A stretch of 64,000 nt of DNA from Caballeronia grimmiae (GTDB taxonomy: Bacteria > Pseudomonadota > Gammaproteobacteria > Burkholderiales > Burkholderiaceae), in assembly GCF_000698555.1 (NCBI RefSeq), contig NZ_JFHE01000004.1, positions 294,379-358,378 of the forward strand. Reading direction: 5' to 3'. Each line of letters opens with the position of its first letter. Positions within the stretch are counted from its first letter, which is position 1. Below are positions 36,072-45,634 of this stretch, piece by piece. Made by a program: the position numbers and the translations under genes. The notes below the pieces were generated by a model. It worked only from the letters and a program-made list of their open reading frames with translations, was not told the DNA's origin and made no database searches.

Positions 36072-37412
36072 CTAGCGGTCGGAGTCGCCCTTTGCCGCGA
36101 GCCCGTACCGCTTGATCTTCTCGTAAAGCGTCGCCTTGCCGACCTGCAAGCGATCCGCCGCCACCGCGACCGCGCCGCCGCACTGTTCCAGCGTTTCCCC
36201 GATGACCGCGCGTTCGAACTGCTCGGTGCGCTCCTTGAGCGATTGCGTCGTCGAATCTGCCGATGCGCCGATATCGTCGATGACGCCGAGCACCATCCGG
36301 TCCGCCGCGTTGCGCAGTTCGCGCACGTTGCCGGGCCACTCGCGCTGCATCAGTTCGGCGCGCTGGCGGTCGGTGATGAGCGGCGCGGGCCGCTCGTAAC
36401 GCACGGCGGCATCGAGCAGAAAGTGTTCGAAAAGCGGCACGATGTCCTCGCGGCGCTCGTTGAGCGGCGGCAGCGTGATCGTCACGACATTGAGCCGATA
36501 CAGCAGATCGCGCCGGAACGTTCCCTGGGCGACGTGTTCGTTCATGTCGCCCTTTGCCGCCGCCACGACGCGCAGATTCGCCCGCACCGGCTGATTCGAG
36601 CCGAGCCGTTCGAGCACGCCGTCCTGCAGCACGCGCAGCAGTTTCACCTGTAGCGAAAGCGGCATGCTCTCGATTTCATCGAGAAAAAGCGTGCCGCCCG
36701 ACGCGTGCTCCAGCTTGCCGATGCGCCGCTTCTGCGCTCCGGTGAACGCGCCCGCTTCGAAGCCGAACATCTCGGATTCGAACATCGGCTCCGGCAGCGC
36801 GCCGCAATTCACCGCGATAAAAGGCTTGTCGCGACGCGGCGACAAATCGTGCAGGCTGCGCGCGATCAGTTCCTTGCCCGCGCCGGTATCGCCGTTGATG
36901 AGCACGGATGCATCCGTCGGCGCGACGTTCGCGATCAGCCGGCGCACCTGCTCGATCGCCGGGCTGCGGCCGATGATGCGCGGCGCCACGCTGCTCTGCT
37001 CCGCCAGTTCGCGCCGCAACGCCTGATTTTCGAGCACGAGCTTGCGGCGCTCCAGCGCGCGCCGCACCGCTTCGACGAGCCGCTCGGACGCGAACGGCTT
37101 CTCGATGAAGTCGTATGCGCCGTCGCGCATCGCCTGGACGGCCATCGAAATATCGCCGTGACCGGTGACGAGCAGCACGGGCACCTCTGGCGCGCGCTCG
37201 CGGCACTGCGCAAGCAGATCGAGACCGCTTGCGCCGGGCAGCCGGATATCGCTGACGATCACGCCGGGAAAATTCACGTCGATGGCGCGCGCAGCCGATT
37301 CGACGCTTCCGTGGCCCGTCACGTCGAAGCCCGCGAGTTGCAGGCTCTGGACGCTCGCGCGCCGCACGAGTTCGTCGTCTTCGATGAAGATCACCTGCAA
37401 GCCGGTGGTCAT
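36072..37412 (-). CDS. dctD: Sigma54-dependent response regulator DctD
   Basis: A 446-residue NtrC-class activator. Receiver domain 1-120 with phosphorylated Asp55 (IVSDIRLPG) and Lys105 in DFIEKPF; AAA+ domain about 145-380 with Walker A GDTGAGKE at 174 and the sigma54-contacting GAFTGA at 221-226; C-terminal Fis-type helix-turn-helix (GGAVAVAADRLQVGKATLYEKIKRYG). It should activate dctA when C4-dicarboxylates are present. It follows dctB after 22 bases, and dctA carries a matching sigma54-type promoter. Confidence 0.96.
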   Translation of the reverse strand: MTTGLQVIFIEDDELVRRASVQSLQLAGFDVTGHGSVESAARAIDVNFPGVIVSDIRLPGASGLDLLAQCRERAPEVPVLLVTGHGDISMAVQAMRDGAYDFIEKPFASERLVEAVRRALERRKLVLENQALRRELAEQSSVAPRIIGRSPAIEQVRRLIANVAPTDASVLINGDTGAGKELIARSLHDLSPRRDKPFIAVNCGALPEPMFESEMFGFEAGAFTGAQKRRIGKLEHASGGTLFLDEIESMPLSLQVKLLRVLQDGVLERLGSNQPVRANLRVVAAAKGDMNEHVAQGTFRRDLLYRLNVVTITLPPLNERREDIVPLFEHFLLDAAVRYERPAPLITDRQRAELMQREWPGNVRELRNAADRMVLGVIDDIGASADSTTQSLKERTEQFERAVIGETLEQCGGAVAVAADRLQVGKATLYEKIKRYGLAAKGDSDR

Positions 37413-37434
37413 GGTCTGGCCTCGATTCAGTTTT

Positions 37435-39336
37435 CTATGCACGACGCAGCGTCAACACGAATTCTGCGCCGTGCGAGCGATCGGCGTCGGCCTGCGTGCC
37501 GCCTTCCGGGCCATCCGCGACGATCGGCGCGACGACGTTGCGCGCGACGAGCGTGCCGCCGTAATCCCGCGCAATCGCCGATGAAATCGCGAGCCCGAGG
37601 CCGAGTCCGTGACCCGTCTCCTTCGTCGTGAAGAACGGTTCGAACAGATGCGGCAACGCATCGGCGGGAATGCCGGGACCGTTGTCGCGCACGATGATCT
37701 CGACCGCGTCCGGCCGCGCGTCCAGTTCGATGACGATGCGCGGGGCATCGCAGGAAGCCACGGCGTCGAGCGCATTGCCGATCAGGTTGATGAGCACCTG
37801 CTCCAGCCGCAGATCCTCGCAGCGCACATGAATGGCCGCACCGTCGCCTTCGAGTTCGGGCGCGACGTCGAGCGTGACGTTCTTCAGACGCGGACCGAGC
37901 ATCGCGAAGACATTGCGCAGCGCGCGGGCCACGTCCGTGCGCGCGTTCTTCGGGCGCGCCTTCGCGACGAACAGCTTCAACTGATTCGTGATCTTGCCCA
38001 TGCGCTCGGTCAGCGAGGCAATCGCTTCGAGATTTTCCCGCGCCGCCGCCTGATCGCCGCGATCGATCAACACGCGCGTGTTGTCCGAAAAACTGCGCAG
38101 CGCAGCGAGCGGCTGATTGAGTTCATGCGTGATGCCGGCGGCCATCTGTCCGAGCGCGGCGAGCTTGCTGGCCTGGATCAGTTCGTCGTGAGCGGCGCGC
38201 AGGTCCTGTTCGGCGCGCGTGCGCTCGTTCACTTCCTTCGTCAGTTGCGCGTTCGCCTGCGACAAATCGGCGGTGCGCTCCGCGACGCGCTGATTCAATT
38301 CCGCATACGCCGTCTGCAGCATCTCGCGGCTGCGGATCATCTCGCGCACGCGCGCGCGGCGCATGCGCCAGTAGAACGCCAGCAAGCACAGCGACAGAAA
38401 CACGAGCGCGGTCACGACGACCGCCGTCTGCGCGGCGCTTTCGATGGGATCGAGCGGCGCCATCGTGATCAATTGCCAGTCCGGTTCGCCGATGGAGCGT
38501 CGCGTCGCGAGGAAACTCGGCGCGTTCAATCCGCCGCCGACGCGCACGATCTGCGCGCCGCCTTCGAGCGTCTCGACGACGGACATCGGCAGCGGCGTGA
38601 TCGGCTGCTGCGCGTACTGGCGCGTCGAATAGACCGACGCCTCGACGCTCTGCGGCAGCGGCCGCACCGTGTGATATTTCCAAGACGGCACCGACGACAG
38701 AAAGATCACGCCGTGATCGTCGGTGACGAGCAGCGGTTCCGACGCATCCGCGCCCTGCAGCCATTCGAGGTTCAGCTTGACGACGGCCACGCCGATCAGA
38801 TCGTGCGAGCCTTCCCGATACACCGGCTGCGAGATGTAATAGCCCGGCTCCAGCGAAATCGTGCCGAGTCCGAAGAAACGTCCGACGCCGCCTTTCATGG
38901 CATCGACGAAATACGGCCGGAAGTGATATTCCACGCCGACGAAGCTGTCGGGCCCGCGCCAGTTGCTCGCCGCGACGCAAAAGCCATCGGCGCGGATCAG
39001 ATAGGTCGCGGTCGCGTGCGAGCGGCGATTGAGGTCTTCGAGATAGCGGTTCGCGCGATCGACGTTGCGCGCATCGGGCGCGGCCAACACGTCCTGCACG
39101 AACGGGTGGCGTGAAAGAAGGTACGGAAGGTATTCGTAGCGGTCGAGCGTGCTCTTGAGCGTGCTCGTCGTGCGGTCGACGCGGGCGGCCGCATTGCGCC
39201 GCAACTCGTCGATACCGCGCTGCCATGCGATATGCCACGTGAGCGCGCAGCACGCCGTGAGCAGCGCAAGCAGCGCGAAGAACACGAGGATGCGGCGCGT
39301 CACTTGAACAGATTCCCGCGAGTGAGAATCCGTCAT
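37435..39336 (-). CDS. dctB: C4-dicarboxylate sensor histidine kinase DctB
   Basis: A 633-residue inner-membrane sensor. Transmembrane helix 1 at about 17-37, a periplasmic double-PAS (dCache) sensor to about 310 with YLIRADGFCVAASNW and the ligand-region FRPYFVDAMKG, helix 2 at about 312-332, a coiled-coil linker, the H box GQMAAGITHELNQPLAALRSF and the N, G1 and G2 boxes (NLIGNALDAV, VRDNGPGIP, GHGLGLGLAIS). It senses succinate, fumarate and malate in the family and phosphorylates DctD. The frame is open upstream, but MTDSHSRES at 39336 is the likely start. Confidence 0.95.
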   Translation of the reverse strand: MTDSHSRESVQVTRRILVFFALLALLTACCALTWHIAWQRGIDELRRNAAARVDRTTSTLKSTLDRYEYLPYLLSRHPFVQDVLAAPDARNVDRANRYLEDLNRRSHATATYLIRADGFCVAASNWRGPDSFVGVEYHFRPYFVDAMKGGVGRFFGLGTISLEPGYYISQPVYREGSHDLIGVAVVKLNLEWLQGADASEPLLVTDDHGVIFLSSVPSWKYHTVRPLPQSVEASVYSTRQYAQQPITPLPMSVVETLEGGAQIVRVGGGLNAPSFLATRRSIGEPDWQLITMAPLDPIESAAQTAVVVTALVFLSLCLLAFYWRMRRARVREMIRSREMLQTAYAELNQRVAERTADLSQANAQLTKEVNERTRAEQDLRAAHDELIQASKLAALGQMAAGITHELNQPLAALRSFSDNTRVLIDRGDQAAARENLEAIASLTERMGKITNQLKLFVAKARPKNARTDVARALRNVFAMLGPRLKNVTLDVAPELEGDGAAIHVRCEDLRLEQVLINLIGNALDAVASCDAPRIVIELDARPDAVEIIVRDNGPGIPADALPHLFEPFFTTKETGHGLGLGLAISSAIARDYGGTLVARNVVAPIVADGPEGGTQADADRSHGAEFVLTLRRA

Positions 39337-39441
39337 TGTGGCATACGCGTTTTCGGGGTACGCCGGGCCTGACGCGTGCGGCGAAGCATTCGCCGATCGA
39401 TGCTTCGCCGCGCGTTGCATGGCTTTACCGGCGCGGATCGC

Positions 39442-40722
39442 TTAGACGGTTTCCGCTTCGGTGTCGTCGCCGCCGCGACTCAGCGCGGCGCGCAACTTGT
39501 TGCGGTCGAGCTCGCGCTCCCACGCCGACACCACCACCGTCGCCACGCCATTGCCGACGATATTCGTCAGCGCGCGGCATTCGCTCATGAAGCGGTCGAT
39601 GCCGAGAATCAGCACCATGCCGGACAGCGGAATGGTCGGCACCACGGCGAGCGTCGCCGCCAGGGTGATGAAGCCCGCGCCCGTCACGCCGCTTGCGCCC
39701 TTCGAGGTCAGCATCGTGACCGCGAGAAGCGTCAACTGCTGTCCCCAGGACAGGTCCGTATTCGTCGCCTGCGCGATGAACAGCACGGCCATCGTCATGT
39801 AGATGTTGGTGCCGTCGAGGTTGAACGAATAGCCGGTCGGCACGACGAGACCCACGACCGAACGCGAGCAGCCGAGCTTTTCAAGCTTGAGCATCAGTTG
39901 CGGCAGCGCGGCTTCGGACGAACTCGTGCCGAGCACGATCAGCATCTCTTCCTTGATGTACGCAATGAAGCGCAGCACCGAGAACCCGACCATCCGCGCG
40001 ATGGTGCCCAGCACCACGATGACGAACACGATCGACGTCAGATAGAACGTGCCGATGAGCTTGAGCATCGGCACGAGCGAGCCGATGCCGTACTTGCCGA
40101 TGGTGAACGCCATCGCGCCGAACGCGCCGATCGGCGCGAGCTTCGTAATGATGCCGACCATGCCGAACAGCACGCCGGACAGACCTTCGATGAACGTCGT
40201 CACCACCTTGCCGCGCTCGCCGAGATGCGCGAGCACCGAGCCGAACAGCAGCGCGATCAGCAGGATCTGCAGGATTTCGCCTTGCGAGAACGCCGACACG
40301 AGCGTGTCCGGAATGAGGTGCATGAAGAAGTCGACCGTGCTCTGGCCGTGCGCCTTTGCGGCGTAGGTATCGATCGCCTTGTGGTCGAGCGTGGCCGGAT
40401 CGACGTTGAAGCCGACGCCCGGCTTCAGCACGTGCGTGGCGATCAGGCCGAGAACCAGCGCGAACGTCGACACGACCTCGAAATACAGCAGCGCCTTGCC
40501 GCCCACGCGCCCGACTTTCTTCATGTCCTCCATCCCGGCGATGCCGGTGACGACGGTGCAGAAGATGATCGGTCCGATGACCATCTTGATGAGCTTGATG
40601 AAGGCGTCACCGAGCGGTTTCATGTCGGTGGCGAGCGAGGGATAGAAATGCCCGAGCAAGATGCCGATGGCGATGGCAGCGAGCACCTGCACGTACAGGA
40701 CTTTATAGAAAGGTTTCTTCAC
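39442..40722 (-). CDS. dctA: C4-dicarboxylate transporter DctA
   Basis: A 426-residue sodium/proton-dicarboxylate symporter of the DAACS family. The serine-rich loop [13 protein letters not shown] near residue 272, [20 protein letters not shown] near 300 and the [14 protein letters not shown] re-entrant loop near 345 are diagnostic. A GTG at 40722 gives the usual N-terminus [14 protein letters not shown]; a TTG at 40737 would add five residues. It is expressed from a sigma54-type promoter about 220 bases upstream, in line with control by DctB/DctD encoded just downstream. Confidence 0.96.
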   Translation of the reverse strand: MKKPFYKVLYVQVLAAIAIGILLGHFYPSLATDMKPLGDAFIKLIKMVIGPIIFCTVVTGIAGMEDMKKVGRVGGKALLYFEVVSTFALVLGLIATHVLKPGVGFNVDPATLDHKAIDTYAAKAHGQSTVDFFMHLIPDTLVSAFSQGEILQILLIALLFGSVLAHLGERGKVVTTFIEGLSGVLFGMVGIITKLAPIGAFGAMAFTIGKYGIGSLVPMLKLIGTFYLTSIVFVIVVLGTIARMVGFSVLRFIAYIKEEMLIVLGTSSSEAALPQLMLKLEKLGCSRSVVGLVVPTGYSFNLDGTNIYMTMAVLFIAQATNTDLSWGQQLTLLAVTMLTSKGASGVTGAGFITLAATLAVVPTIPLSGMVLILGIDRFMSECRALTNIVGNGVATVVVSAWERELDRNKLRAALSRGGDDTEAETV

Positions 40723-40943
40723 GATGGTTCCAGACAAGATCAGGCAGTTGGCAAAAGAGCGCCAGCGGCGAGCCGCGAAGAGCGGGCAAAGCGTCGTTGC
40801 GCGGGGAAGCCGCGCACGCCGGATCGCGTCGCGTAAGCGAGAGCCGCTACGTCGACGGATTTATGGACGGCTGGATGCGAAAGGGGTCATCGGCGTGTCT
40901 CCTTGACTTTTATGGGCGGCTTCGCGGGCCGTGCCTTTCTCAT
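40723..40943 (-). other. Leader region of dctA
   Basis: About 210 bases from the predicted sigma54 start of transcription (near 40933) to the dctA start. It holds no gene that I can support. The length is unusual for a simple untranslated leader, but no clear riboswitch or terminator fold was seen. Confidence 0.45.
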
Positions 40944-40959
40944 TGCAAGGGCGATGCCA
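40944..40959 (-). promoter_or_regulatory. Sigma54-type promoter of dctA
   Basis: On the minus strand TGGCAT (40954-40959), five bases, TTGCA (40944-40948), preceded by C; the spacing of GG and GC is exactly as in the -24/-12 consensus. It is the same core as in front of glnK. A role in dctA transcription by DctD follows from known biology of dct systems. Confidence 0.8.
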
Positions 40960-41030
40960 GCTTCGTTTTTCGCCTAAGTGCTTGTCACGCCGAGGTTTTT
41001 TGCAGGACTGATGCGCGGGCAGTCCCGGTT

Positions 41031-41044
41031 TCCGGAAATCCGGA
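41031..41044 (-). promoter_or_regulatory. Candidate DctD enhancer upstream of dctA
   Basis: Two palindromic TCCGGA hexamers separated by two bases (TCCGGAAATCCGGA). It is centred about 105 bases upstream of the predicted sigma54 start, the usual distance for an enhancer of an NtrC-type activator. The assignment to DctD is inference. Confidence 0.5.
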
Positions 41045-41086
41045 ACGCGGGCGTCCGAGGCTCTGGACAATTCGAACGCCCGAAAA

Positions 41087-41110
41087 AAAACCCACGTCAC
41101 CGTGGGTTTT
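41087..41110 (-). terminator. Intrinsic terminator of lipA
   Basis: Stem AAAACCCACG/CGTGGGTTTT with a TCAC loop; on the minus strand an eight-T tract follows. It separates the lipBA unit from the dctA control region. Confidence 0.92.
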
Positions 41111-41137
41111 CTTTGCTGCGCGAAGCGCACGCTCTCT

Positions 41138-42145
41138 TCAAACGACTCCAGCGCCGTGCGCCTGAACGTCCGCGTGATAGCTCGAGCGCACCATCGCGCC
41201 GACCGCCGCGTGCGTGAAGCCCATCTTGTACGCTTCTTCCTCGTACATCTTGAACGTGTCCGGATGCACGTAAGCCCGCACCGGCAAATGGTGCTCGGAC
41301 GGCTGCAAGTACTGGCCGATCGTCAGCATATCGACGTCGTGCGCCCGCAGATCGCGCATCACCTGGAGAATTTCTTCCTCGGTTTCGCCGAGGCCGACCA
41401 TCAGGCCCGACTTCGTCGCGACTTCGGGATGCAGCGCCTTGAAGTCCTTCAGCAGCTTCAGCGAGTGGTGATAATCCGAGCCCGGCCGCGCTTCCTTGTA
41501 GAGACGCGGCACCGTTTCGAGGTTGTGATTCATCACGTCGGGCGGAGCGGCGGTCAGGATGTTGATCGCGCGATCCAGACGCCCGCGGAAATCCGGCGTG
41601 AGAATTTCGATGCGCGTTTCCGGCGAATGCTCGCGCACCTGCCGGATACACTCGACGAAATGCGCCGCGCCGCCATCGCGCAGATCGTCACGGTCGACGC
41701 TCGTAATCACGACGTACTTCAGCTTCAGCGCGCCGATGGTGCGCGCGAGGTTGATCGGCTCTTCGGCGTCGAGCGGATCGGGGCGGCCGTGACCGACATC
41801 GCAGAACGGGCAGCGGCGCGTGCACTTGTCGCCCATGATCATGAACGTGGCCGTGCCCTTGCCGAAACATTCGCCGATGTTCGGGCAACTCGCCTCTTCG
41901 CACACCGTATGCAGGTTGTGCTCGCGCAGAATCTGCTTGATCTCGTAGAACCGCGAGTTGCCCGTCGCCGTGCGCACGCGAATCCAGTCCGGCTTCTTGA
42001 GCTTCTCGATCGGCACGACCTTGATCGGAATGCGCGATGTCTTCGCCTGCGCCTTCTGCTTCGCGGTTGCGTCGTAAGCAGCGGTGGTGGGAACAGGCGC
42101 CGATGAAGCGGTGTCGCCGGCCAGGTTTGCGGTTGCGTCAGTCAT
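41138..42145 (-). CDS. lipA: Lipoyl synthase
   Basis: A 335-residue radical SAM enzyme that inserts two sulfurs into protein-bound octanoate. The auxiliary cluster motif is [12 protein letters not shown] near residue 82 and the radical SAM motif [10 protein letters not shown] near 108; the C-terminal RSSYHADVQ supplies the conserved serine ligand. The first 45 residues form an Ala/Thr-rich lead. The start overlaps the lipB stop by four bases (ATGA), so the pair is translationally coupled. Confidence 0.98.
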   Translation of the reverse strand: MTDATANLAGDTASSAPVPTTAAYDATAKQKAQAKTSRIPIKVVPIEKLKKPDWIRVRTATGNSRFYEIKQILREHNLHTVCEEASCPNIGECFGKGTATFMIMGDKCTRRCPFCDVGHGRPDPLDAEEPINLARTIGALKLKYVVITSVDRDDLRDGGAAHFVECIRQVREHSPETRIEILTPDFRGRLDRAINILTAAPPDVMNHNLETVPRLYKEARPGSDYHHSLKLLKDFKALHPEVATKSGLMVGLGETEEEILQVMRDLRAHDVDMLTIGQYLQPSEHHLPVRAYVHPDTFKMYEEEAYKMGFTHAAVGAMVRSSYHADVQAHGAGVV

Positions 42146-42942
42146 TCGGTTGGTCCGGTAGATGCAGCGAAACGGCTCGCGCCGTCTTGCGGTTGAGCGG
42201 CGGCGCCCTGTGAGCCGTCAATCTGAAGCGCCAGTCTTTCGGCAAGCGTGAGCGCCACGTCGTGCCAGTCGGCGGTGACGCCGAGCGTCGCCATGTCGAC
42301 CGTTTCGAGTCCCGCGTAGCCGCACGGGTTGATCGCGAGGAACGGTCGCAGATCCATCTTCACGTTCAGGCTGACGCCGTGATAGCTGCAGCCATTGCGG
42401 ATCTTGAGCCCGAGCGCGGCAATCTTCGCGCCCTCATGCGCCTGATGCAGACGAACGTTCGCGCCTTGCTGCGCCTGCTCCGGCGACGGCGTCGCGACGT
42501 AAATGCCGGGCGCGCCAGCCTTGCGGTCGGTCGCGAGATTATACGTCGCGAGCGTTTCGATGACGGCCTCTTCGATGCGCCGCACCAGCTCGCGCACCAT
42601 CAGCTTGCGGCGGCGCAAGTCGAACAGCAGGTAAGCGACGATCTGCCCCGGCCCGTGATACGTGATCTGCCCGCCGCGATCCACCTTGACGAGCGGAATG
42701 CCGCTGTCGGCCAGCAAGAGGTGCGCGGGATTGCCCGCGAGCCCGAGCGTGAACACCCGGGGATGTTCGACTAGCCAGATTTCATCGGGCGTGTCCGGCG
42801 TGCGGGCGTCGGTGAACGCGCGCATCGCGTCGAAACTTTCGCCGTACGGCTCGACGCCGCGCCAGCGCAGCCTGACGTCGTGCAGCACGTCGACGTTATC
42901 GGGGGAAGGCTCGGGGGAGAAGGCAAGCGGCGTGGCGGACAT
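42142..42942 (-). CDS. lipB: Octanoyl-[acyl carrier protein]:protein N-octanoyltransferase
   Basis: A 266-residue enzyme that moves octanoate from ACP to lipoyl domains. The family core [23 protein letters not shown] is near residue 88, [14 protein letters not shown] region ([16 protein letters not shown]) near 185 and the catalytic Cys in [10 protein letters not shown] near 205. It acts before LipA in lipoate assembly and is encoded just upstream of it. The C-terminal 25 residues are Ala/Gln-rich and poorly conserved. Confidence 0.97.
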   Translation of the reverse strand: MSATPLAFSPEPSPDNVDVLHDVRLRWRGVEPYGESFDAMRAFTDARTPDTPDEIWLVEHPRVFTLGLAGNPAHLLLADSGIPLVKVDRGGQITYHGPGQIVAYLLFDLRRRKLMVRELVRRIEEAVIETLATYNLATDRKAGAPGIYVATPSPEQAQQGANVRLHQAHEGAKIAALGLKIRNGCSYHGVSLNVKMDLRPFLAINPCGYAGLETVDMATLGVTADWHDVALTLAERLALQIDGSQGAAAQPQDGASRFAASTGPTE

Positions 42943-43001
42943 GGTTCCGGTAGTTTACCGAAATCGCTCCATGCCCGCCCGTGGTGGAAGGAAACGCGCG
43001 C

Positions 43002-43328
43002 TCAGACGGTGCGCCAGCCGGCGCGCGCACGCTGCGTGAGGCGCTCGATCGCGCTCGACAGCCACCGGATCGCGCGTTCGTCGCGGCGCGGCATCATCGT
43101 GAAGACGATGCACGCCGGCTTGTCGCCCTCCACCGATAGCCACAAGCGTTCGCGGCTGCGCAGCTTGAGGCGATCGCCGGGTGCGAGCCAGTAATCCTCG
43201 ATATCGTCGCTGCGCGTCGCCCAGACCGGGCCGCCATGAACGGTGAGCCGCGTGCTGCGCGCGATGCGCATCGGCACCGTTTCGCCCGGCTTGATTTCAA
43301 ACGTGATGCTTGTCGATATTTCTCGCAT
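43002..43328 (-). CDS. DUF2917 protein
   Basis: A 108-residue protein with a small beta-rich, cupin-like core: FEIKPGETVPMRIARSTRLTVHGGPVWATRSDDIEDYWLAPGD covers residues about 7-50. This matches the DUF2917 family of Burkholderiales, whose role is unknown. ATG at 43328 is preferred over one five codons upstream. It is divergent from the LysR-type gene, and these two lie between DUF493 and lipB, suggesting the LysR protein controls it. Confidence 0.85.
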   Translation of the reverse strand: MREISTSITFEIKPGETVPMRIARSTRLTVHGGPVWATRSDDIEDYWLAPGDRLKLRSRERLWLSVEGDKPACIVFTMMPRRDERAIRWLSSAIERLTQRARAGWRTV

Positions 43329-43363
43329 GACCCACTCCGCCAAGGAACGTTTCGATGACTACA

Positions 43364-43391
43364 ATCCTAGGCGTAGCAAGGCATCCGACAA
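43364..43391 (-). promoter_or_regulatory. Candidate sigma70-type promoter of the DUF2917 gene
   Basis: On the minus strand TTGTCG (43386-43391), 16 bases, TAGGAT (43364-43369). A dyad TCAC-N6-GTGA at 43404-43417 lies just upstream and is a possible LysR-type binding site in this divergent region. Confidence 0.5.
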
Positions 43392-43450
43392 AACGATCAA
43401 TTTTCACCGCTATGTGAGCCGAATTGACAAACGCCTCGACATCGATCCAC

Positions 43451-44404
43451 ATGGACCTGCGCCAGTTGCCCGCGTTGAACGCGCTGCGCGCCTTCGAAGC
43501 CGCCGCGCGCCACGAGAGCTTCTCGCGCGCCGCCGACGAACTCTTCGTCACGCATGGCGCGGTCAGCCATCAGATTCGCGCGCTCGAAGCGGAGTTGGCC
43601 GTCACGCTGTTCGCCCGCGACGGCAAGCGCGTGCGCCTGACCGACCGTGGCCGCCAGTACGCGGCGGATGTGCGCGCGGCCCTCGTCGCAATGGCCGAAT
43701 CGACGCGACGCATCCGCGCGGGCGATCGCGACCGGCGGCTGGTCGTATCGACGATTCCGTCGTTCTCCGCGCGCTGGCTGACCTCGCGCGTGGGCGGTTT
43801 CATCGAGAGGCATCCAGAATTCGATCTCGAATTGCTGTCGACCAGTTCGCTCACCGATTTCAACCGCGACGATGTCGATCTGGCCATCCGCTTCGGTTTC
43901 GGCAAATACGCAGGCGTGCACGCCGAACCCTTGCTCGACGAAGTGTTCTTCCCGGCCTGCTCGCCGCGTTTCAACGGCGGCCAGCTGCCTCGCGCACCGG
44001 CCGATCTGCCGAATTTCCAGCTCCTTCGTTCGAGCGACGAACTCTGGCGCCCGTGGTTCGACGCAGCCGGTCTCCCCGACGTGCCCGAGCCGAAGCGCGG
44101 CGTCTTATACGAGGATTCGTCGAATTTGCTGCAGGCGGCCATCGATGGCCAGGGGATTGCGCTCGTGCGGCGCTCGCTCGCGATGCAGGAAATCATCGCG
44201 GGAAGGCTGGTGCGGCTTTTCAACGTGGACGGTCCGAGCCCGTGGACCTATTTCTTCGTCTGCCTGCCCGAGTTGCTGGGGACGGCCCGCGTTCAGGCGT
44301 TTCGTGAATGGATTTTCGCGGAAGCGGAACAGTTCCGCCTGCTCTACGAGCGCACCCCCGCCGTGTGCGATGCGCCCGCAGGCAATCTCAGAGCACTACC
44401 TTGA
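43451..44404 (+). CDS. LysR-family regulator, GcvA-like
   Basis: A 317-residue LysR regulator. N-terminal winged helix (LPALNALRAFEAAARHESFSRAADELFVTHGAVSHQIRALE, about 5-45) and a type 2 periplasmic-binding effector domain from about 90 (VSTIPSFSARWLTSRVGGFIERHPEFDLEL). The helix and domain resemble GcvA-like proteins. An ATG at 43451 is preferred to an upstream TTG at 43424. It is divergent from DUF2917 and its end overlaps the convergent DUF493 gene by 17 bases. Its effector is unknown. Confidence 0.92.
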   Translation: MDLRQLPALNALRAFEAAARHESFSRAADELFVTHGAVSHQIRALEAELAVTLFARDGKRVRLTDRGRQYAADVRAALVAMAESTRRIRAGDRDRRLVVSTIPSFSARWLTSRVGGFIERHPEFDLELLSTSSLTDFNRDDVDLAIRFGFGKYAGVHAEPLLDEVFFPACSPRFNGGQLPRAPADLPNFQLLRSSDELWRPWFDAAGLPDVPEPKRGVLYEDSSNLLQAAIDGQGIALVRRSLAMQEIIAGRLVRLFNVDGPSPWTYFFVCLPELLGTARVQAFREWIFAEAEQFRLLYERTPAVCDAPAGNLRALP

Positions 44405-44675
44405 CCATCGGATGACCGGTGAGCGCGCGATAGATGTCGTCCAGATGCGCGCGATTCTGCGCGCGCACGGTGCACGTGAGCCCGGTGTAATTGCCGCCCG
44501 ACGACGGCCGCGTTTCGACGCGCGTCACGTCGAACTCGCCGTCGAACTCGCGAATAACCGTGACGATGGTGTCCTGAAATTCGGGGTGCGACTTGCCCAT
44601 CACCTTGATCGGGAAATCGCACGGAAAATTGAAGAGGTCGTCGGTGCTGGAAGGTTGTTTGGTGGAATCGGACAT
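44388..44675 (-). CDS. DUF493 (YbeD-family) protein
   Basis: A 95-residue ACT-like fold protein, with FPIKVMGKSHPEFQDTIVTVI near residue 22 and RPSSGGNYTGLTCTVRAQNRAHLDDIYRAL near 57. YbeD homologues usually lie directly upstream of lipB and share its operon; here a LysR/DUF2917 pair separates them. A regulatory role linked to lipoate metabolism has been proposed for the family, not shown. Ten bases separate it from the aminotransferase gene upstream. Confidence 0.92.
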   Translation of the reverse strand: MSDSTKQPSSTDDLFNFPCDFPIKVMGKSHPEFQDTIVTVIREFDGEFDVTRVETRPSSGGNYTGLTCTVRAQNRAHLDDIYRALTGHPMVKVVL

Positions 44676-44685
44676 GGCTTTCTCC

Positions 44686-45603
44686 TTAACCTGCGCGGCT
44701 CGCCTGATTCGCGAATTCCCGCGCCTTCGCCCGCTGGTAGGCATCGTATAGCGCAGCATAGACCGGGCCGGGACGTCCGCCGCCGACGCGCTTTCCATCG
44801 AGCGTCGTAATCGGCATGACTTCCTTCGTCGCCGAACTGATCATGACTTCATCGGCGGCGCGCAGCTCGGCCTCGGTGACGTCGCGTTCCTCGAACGGAA
44901 TGCCCGCCTCGGCCGCCAGTTCCTCGATCAGCCCGTAGCGGATGCCTTCGAGAATGCGCGGTCCGCGCGGCGCGCCCAGCAGCGTGCCGCCTGCAACAAT
45001 CCACACATTTGAGGATGATCCTTCGGTAAGCAAGCCGTCGCGCAACTGGATGGTTTCGAGCGCGTCGTGTTCCGCCGCGTGTTGCGCCATCAGCACGTTG
45101 CCGAGCAACGATATCGATTTGATGTCGCAATGCAGCCAGCGTTTGTCCTCGGCGGTCACGGCCACCGCGCCTTGCGCGCGGCTTGCGTCGCTCGGATAGG
45201 CGACCTGACTCAGCATCACGAACACGGTCGGCGTGATGCCCGCAGGAAAGGCGTGCCCGCGCTTCGCCGCGACGCCGCGCGTGACCTGAATATAGACGAG
45301 CGCATCGCCGGGGCCGGCGTTCGCCTCGATCGCGCGATGAATCAGCGCGCGCCAGCCGGCATCGTCGAAAGGATTGTCGATGCGAATCTTGCCGAGACTG
45401 CGATTCAAGCGCGCAAGATGCTGCGCGAGCCGGAACGGCAGACGCGCACCGCCGGCCTGCGCGTAGAGCGGCACGACTTCATAGACGCCGTCGCCGAAGA
45501 TGAACCCGCGATCCAGCACCGGAATGCGCGCTTCGGAAAGCGGCCCCCATTCGCCGTTCAGGTAGACCGTCGGGTCGAATACATCGGCGTGGTTCGGATT
45601 CAT
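44686..45603 (-). CDS. dat: D-amino acid aminotransferase (PLP class IV)
   Basis: A 305-residue fold-type IV PLP enzyme. GFIFGDGVYEVVPLY near residue 32, the PLP lysine in CDIKSISLLGNVLMAQ (Lys about 160), and TEGSSSNVWIV near 192 are diagnostic of the D-alanine aminotransferase/branched-chain group; the context next to a D-Ala carboxypeptidase favours D-amino acid use. The ATG at 45603 is chosen over a TTG eight codons upstream. It lies 31 bases after the carboxypeptidase gene. Confidence 0.92.
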   Translation of the reverse strand: MNPNHADVFDPTVYLNGEWGPLSEARIPVLDRGFIFGDGVYEVVPLYAQAGGARLPFRLAQHLARLNRSLGKIRIDNPFDDAGWRALIHRAIEANAGPGDALVYIQVTRGVAAKRGHAFPAGITPTVFVMLSQVAYPSDASRAQGAVAVTAEDKRWLHCDIKSISLLGNVLMAQHAAEHDALETIQLRDGLLTEGSSSNVWIVAGGTLLGAPRGPRILEGIRYGLIEELAAEAGIPFEERDVTEAELRAADEVMISSATKEVMPITTLDGKRVGGGRPGPVYAALYDAYQRAKAREFANQASRAG

Positions 45604-45634
45604 CGTTGCCGCTCCGTTCGGAAACAAACGCGTA

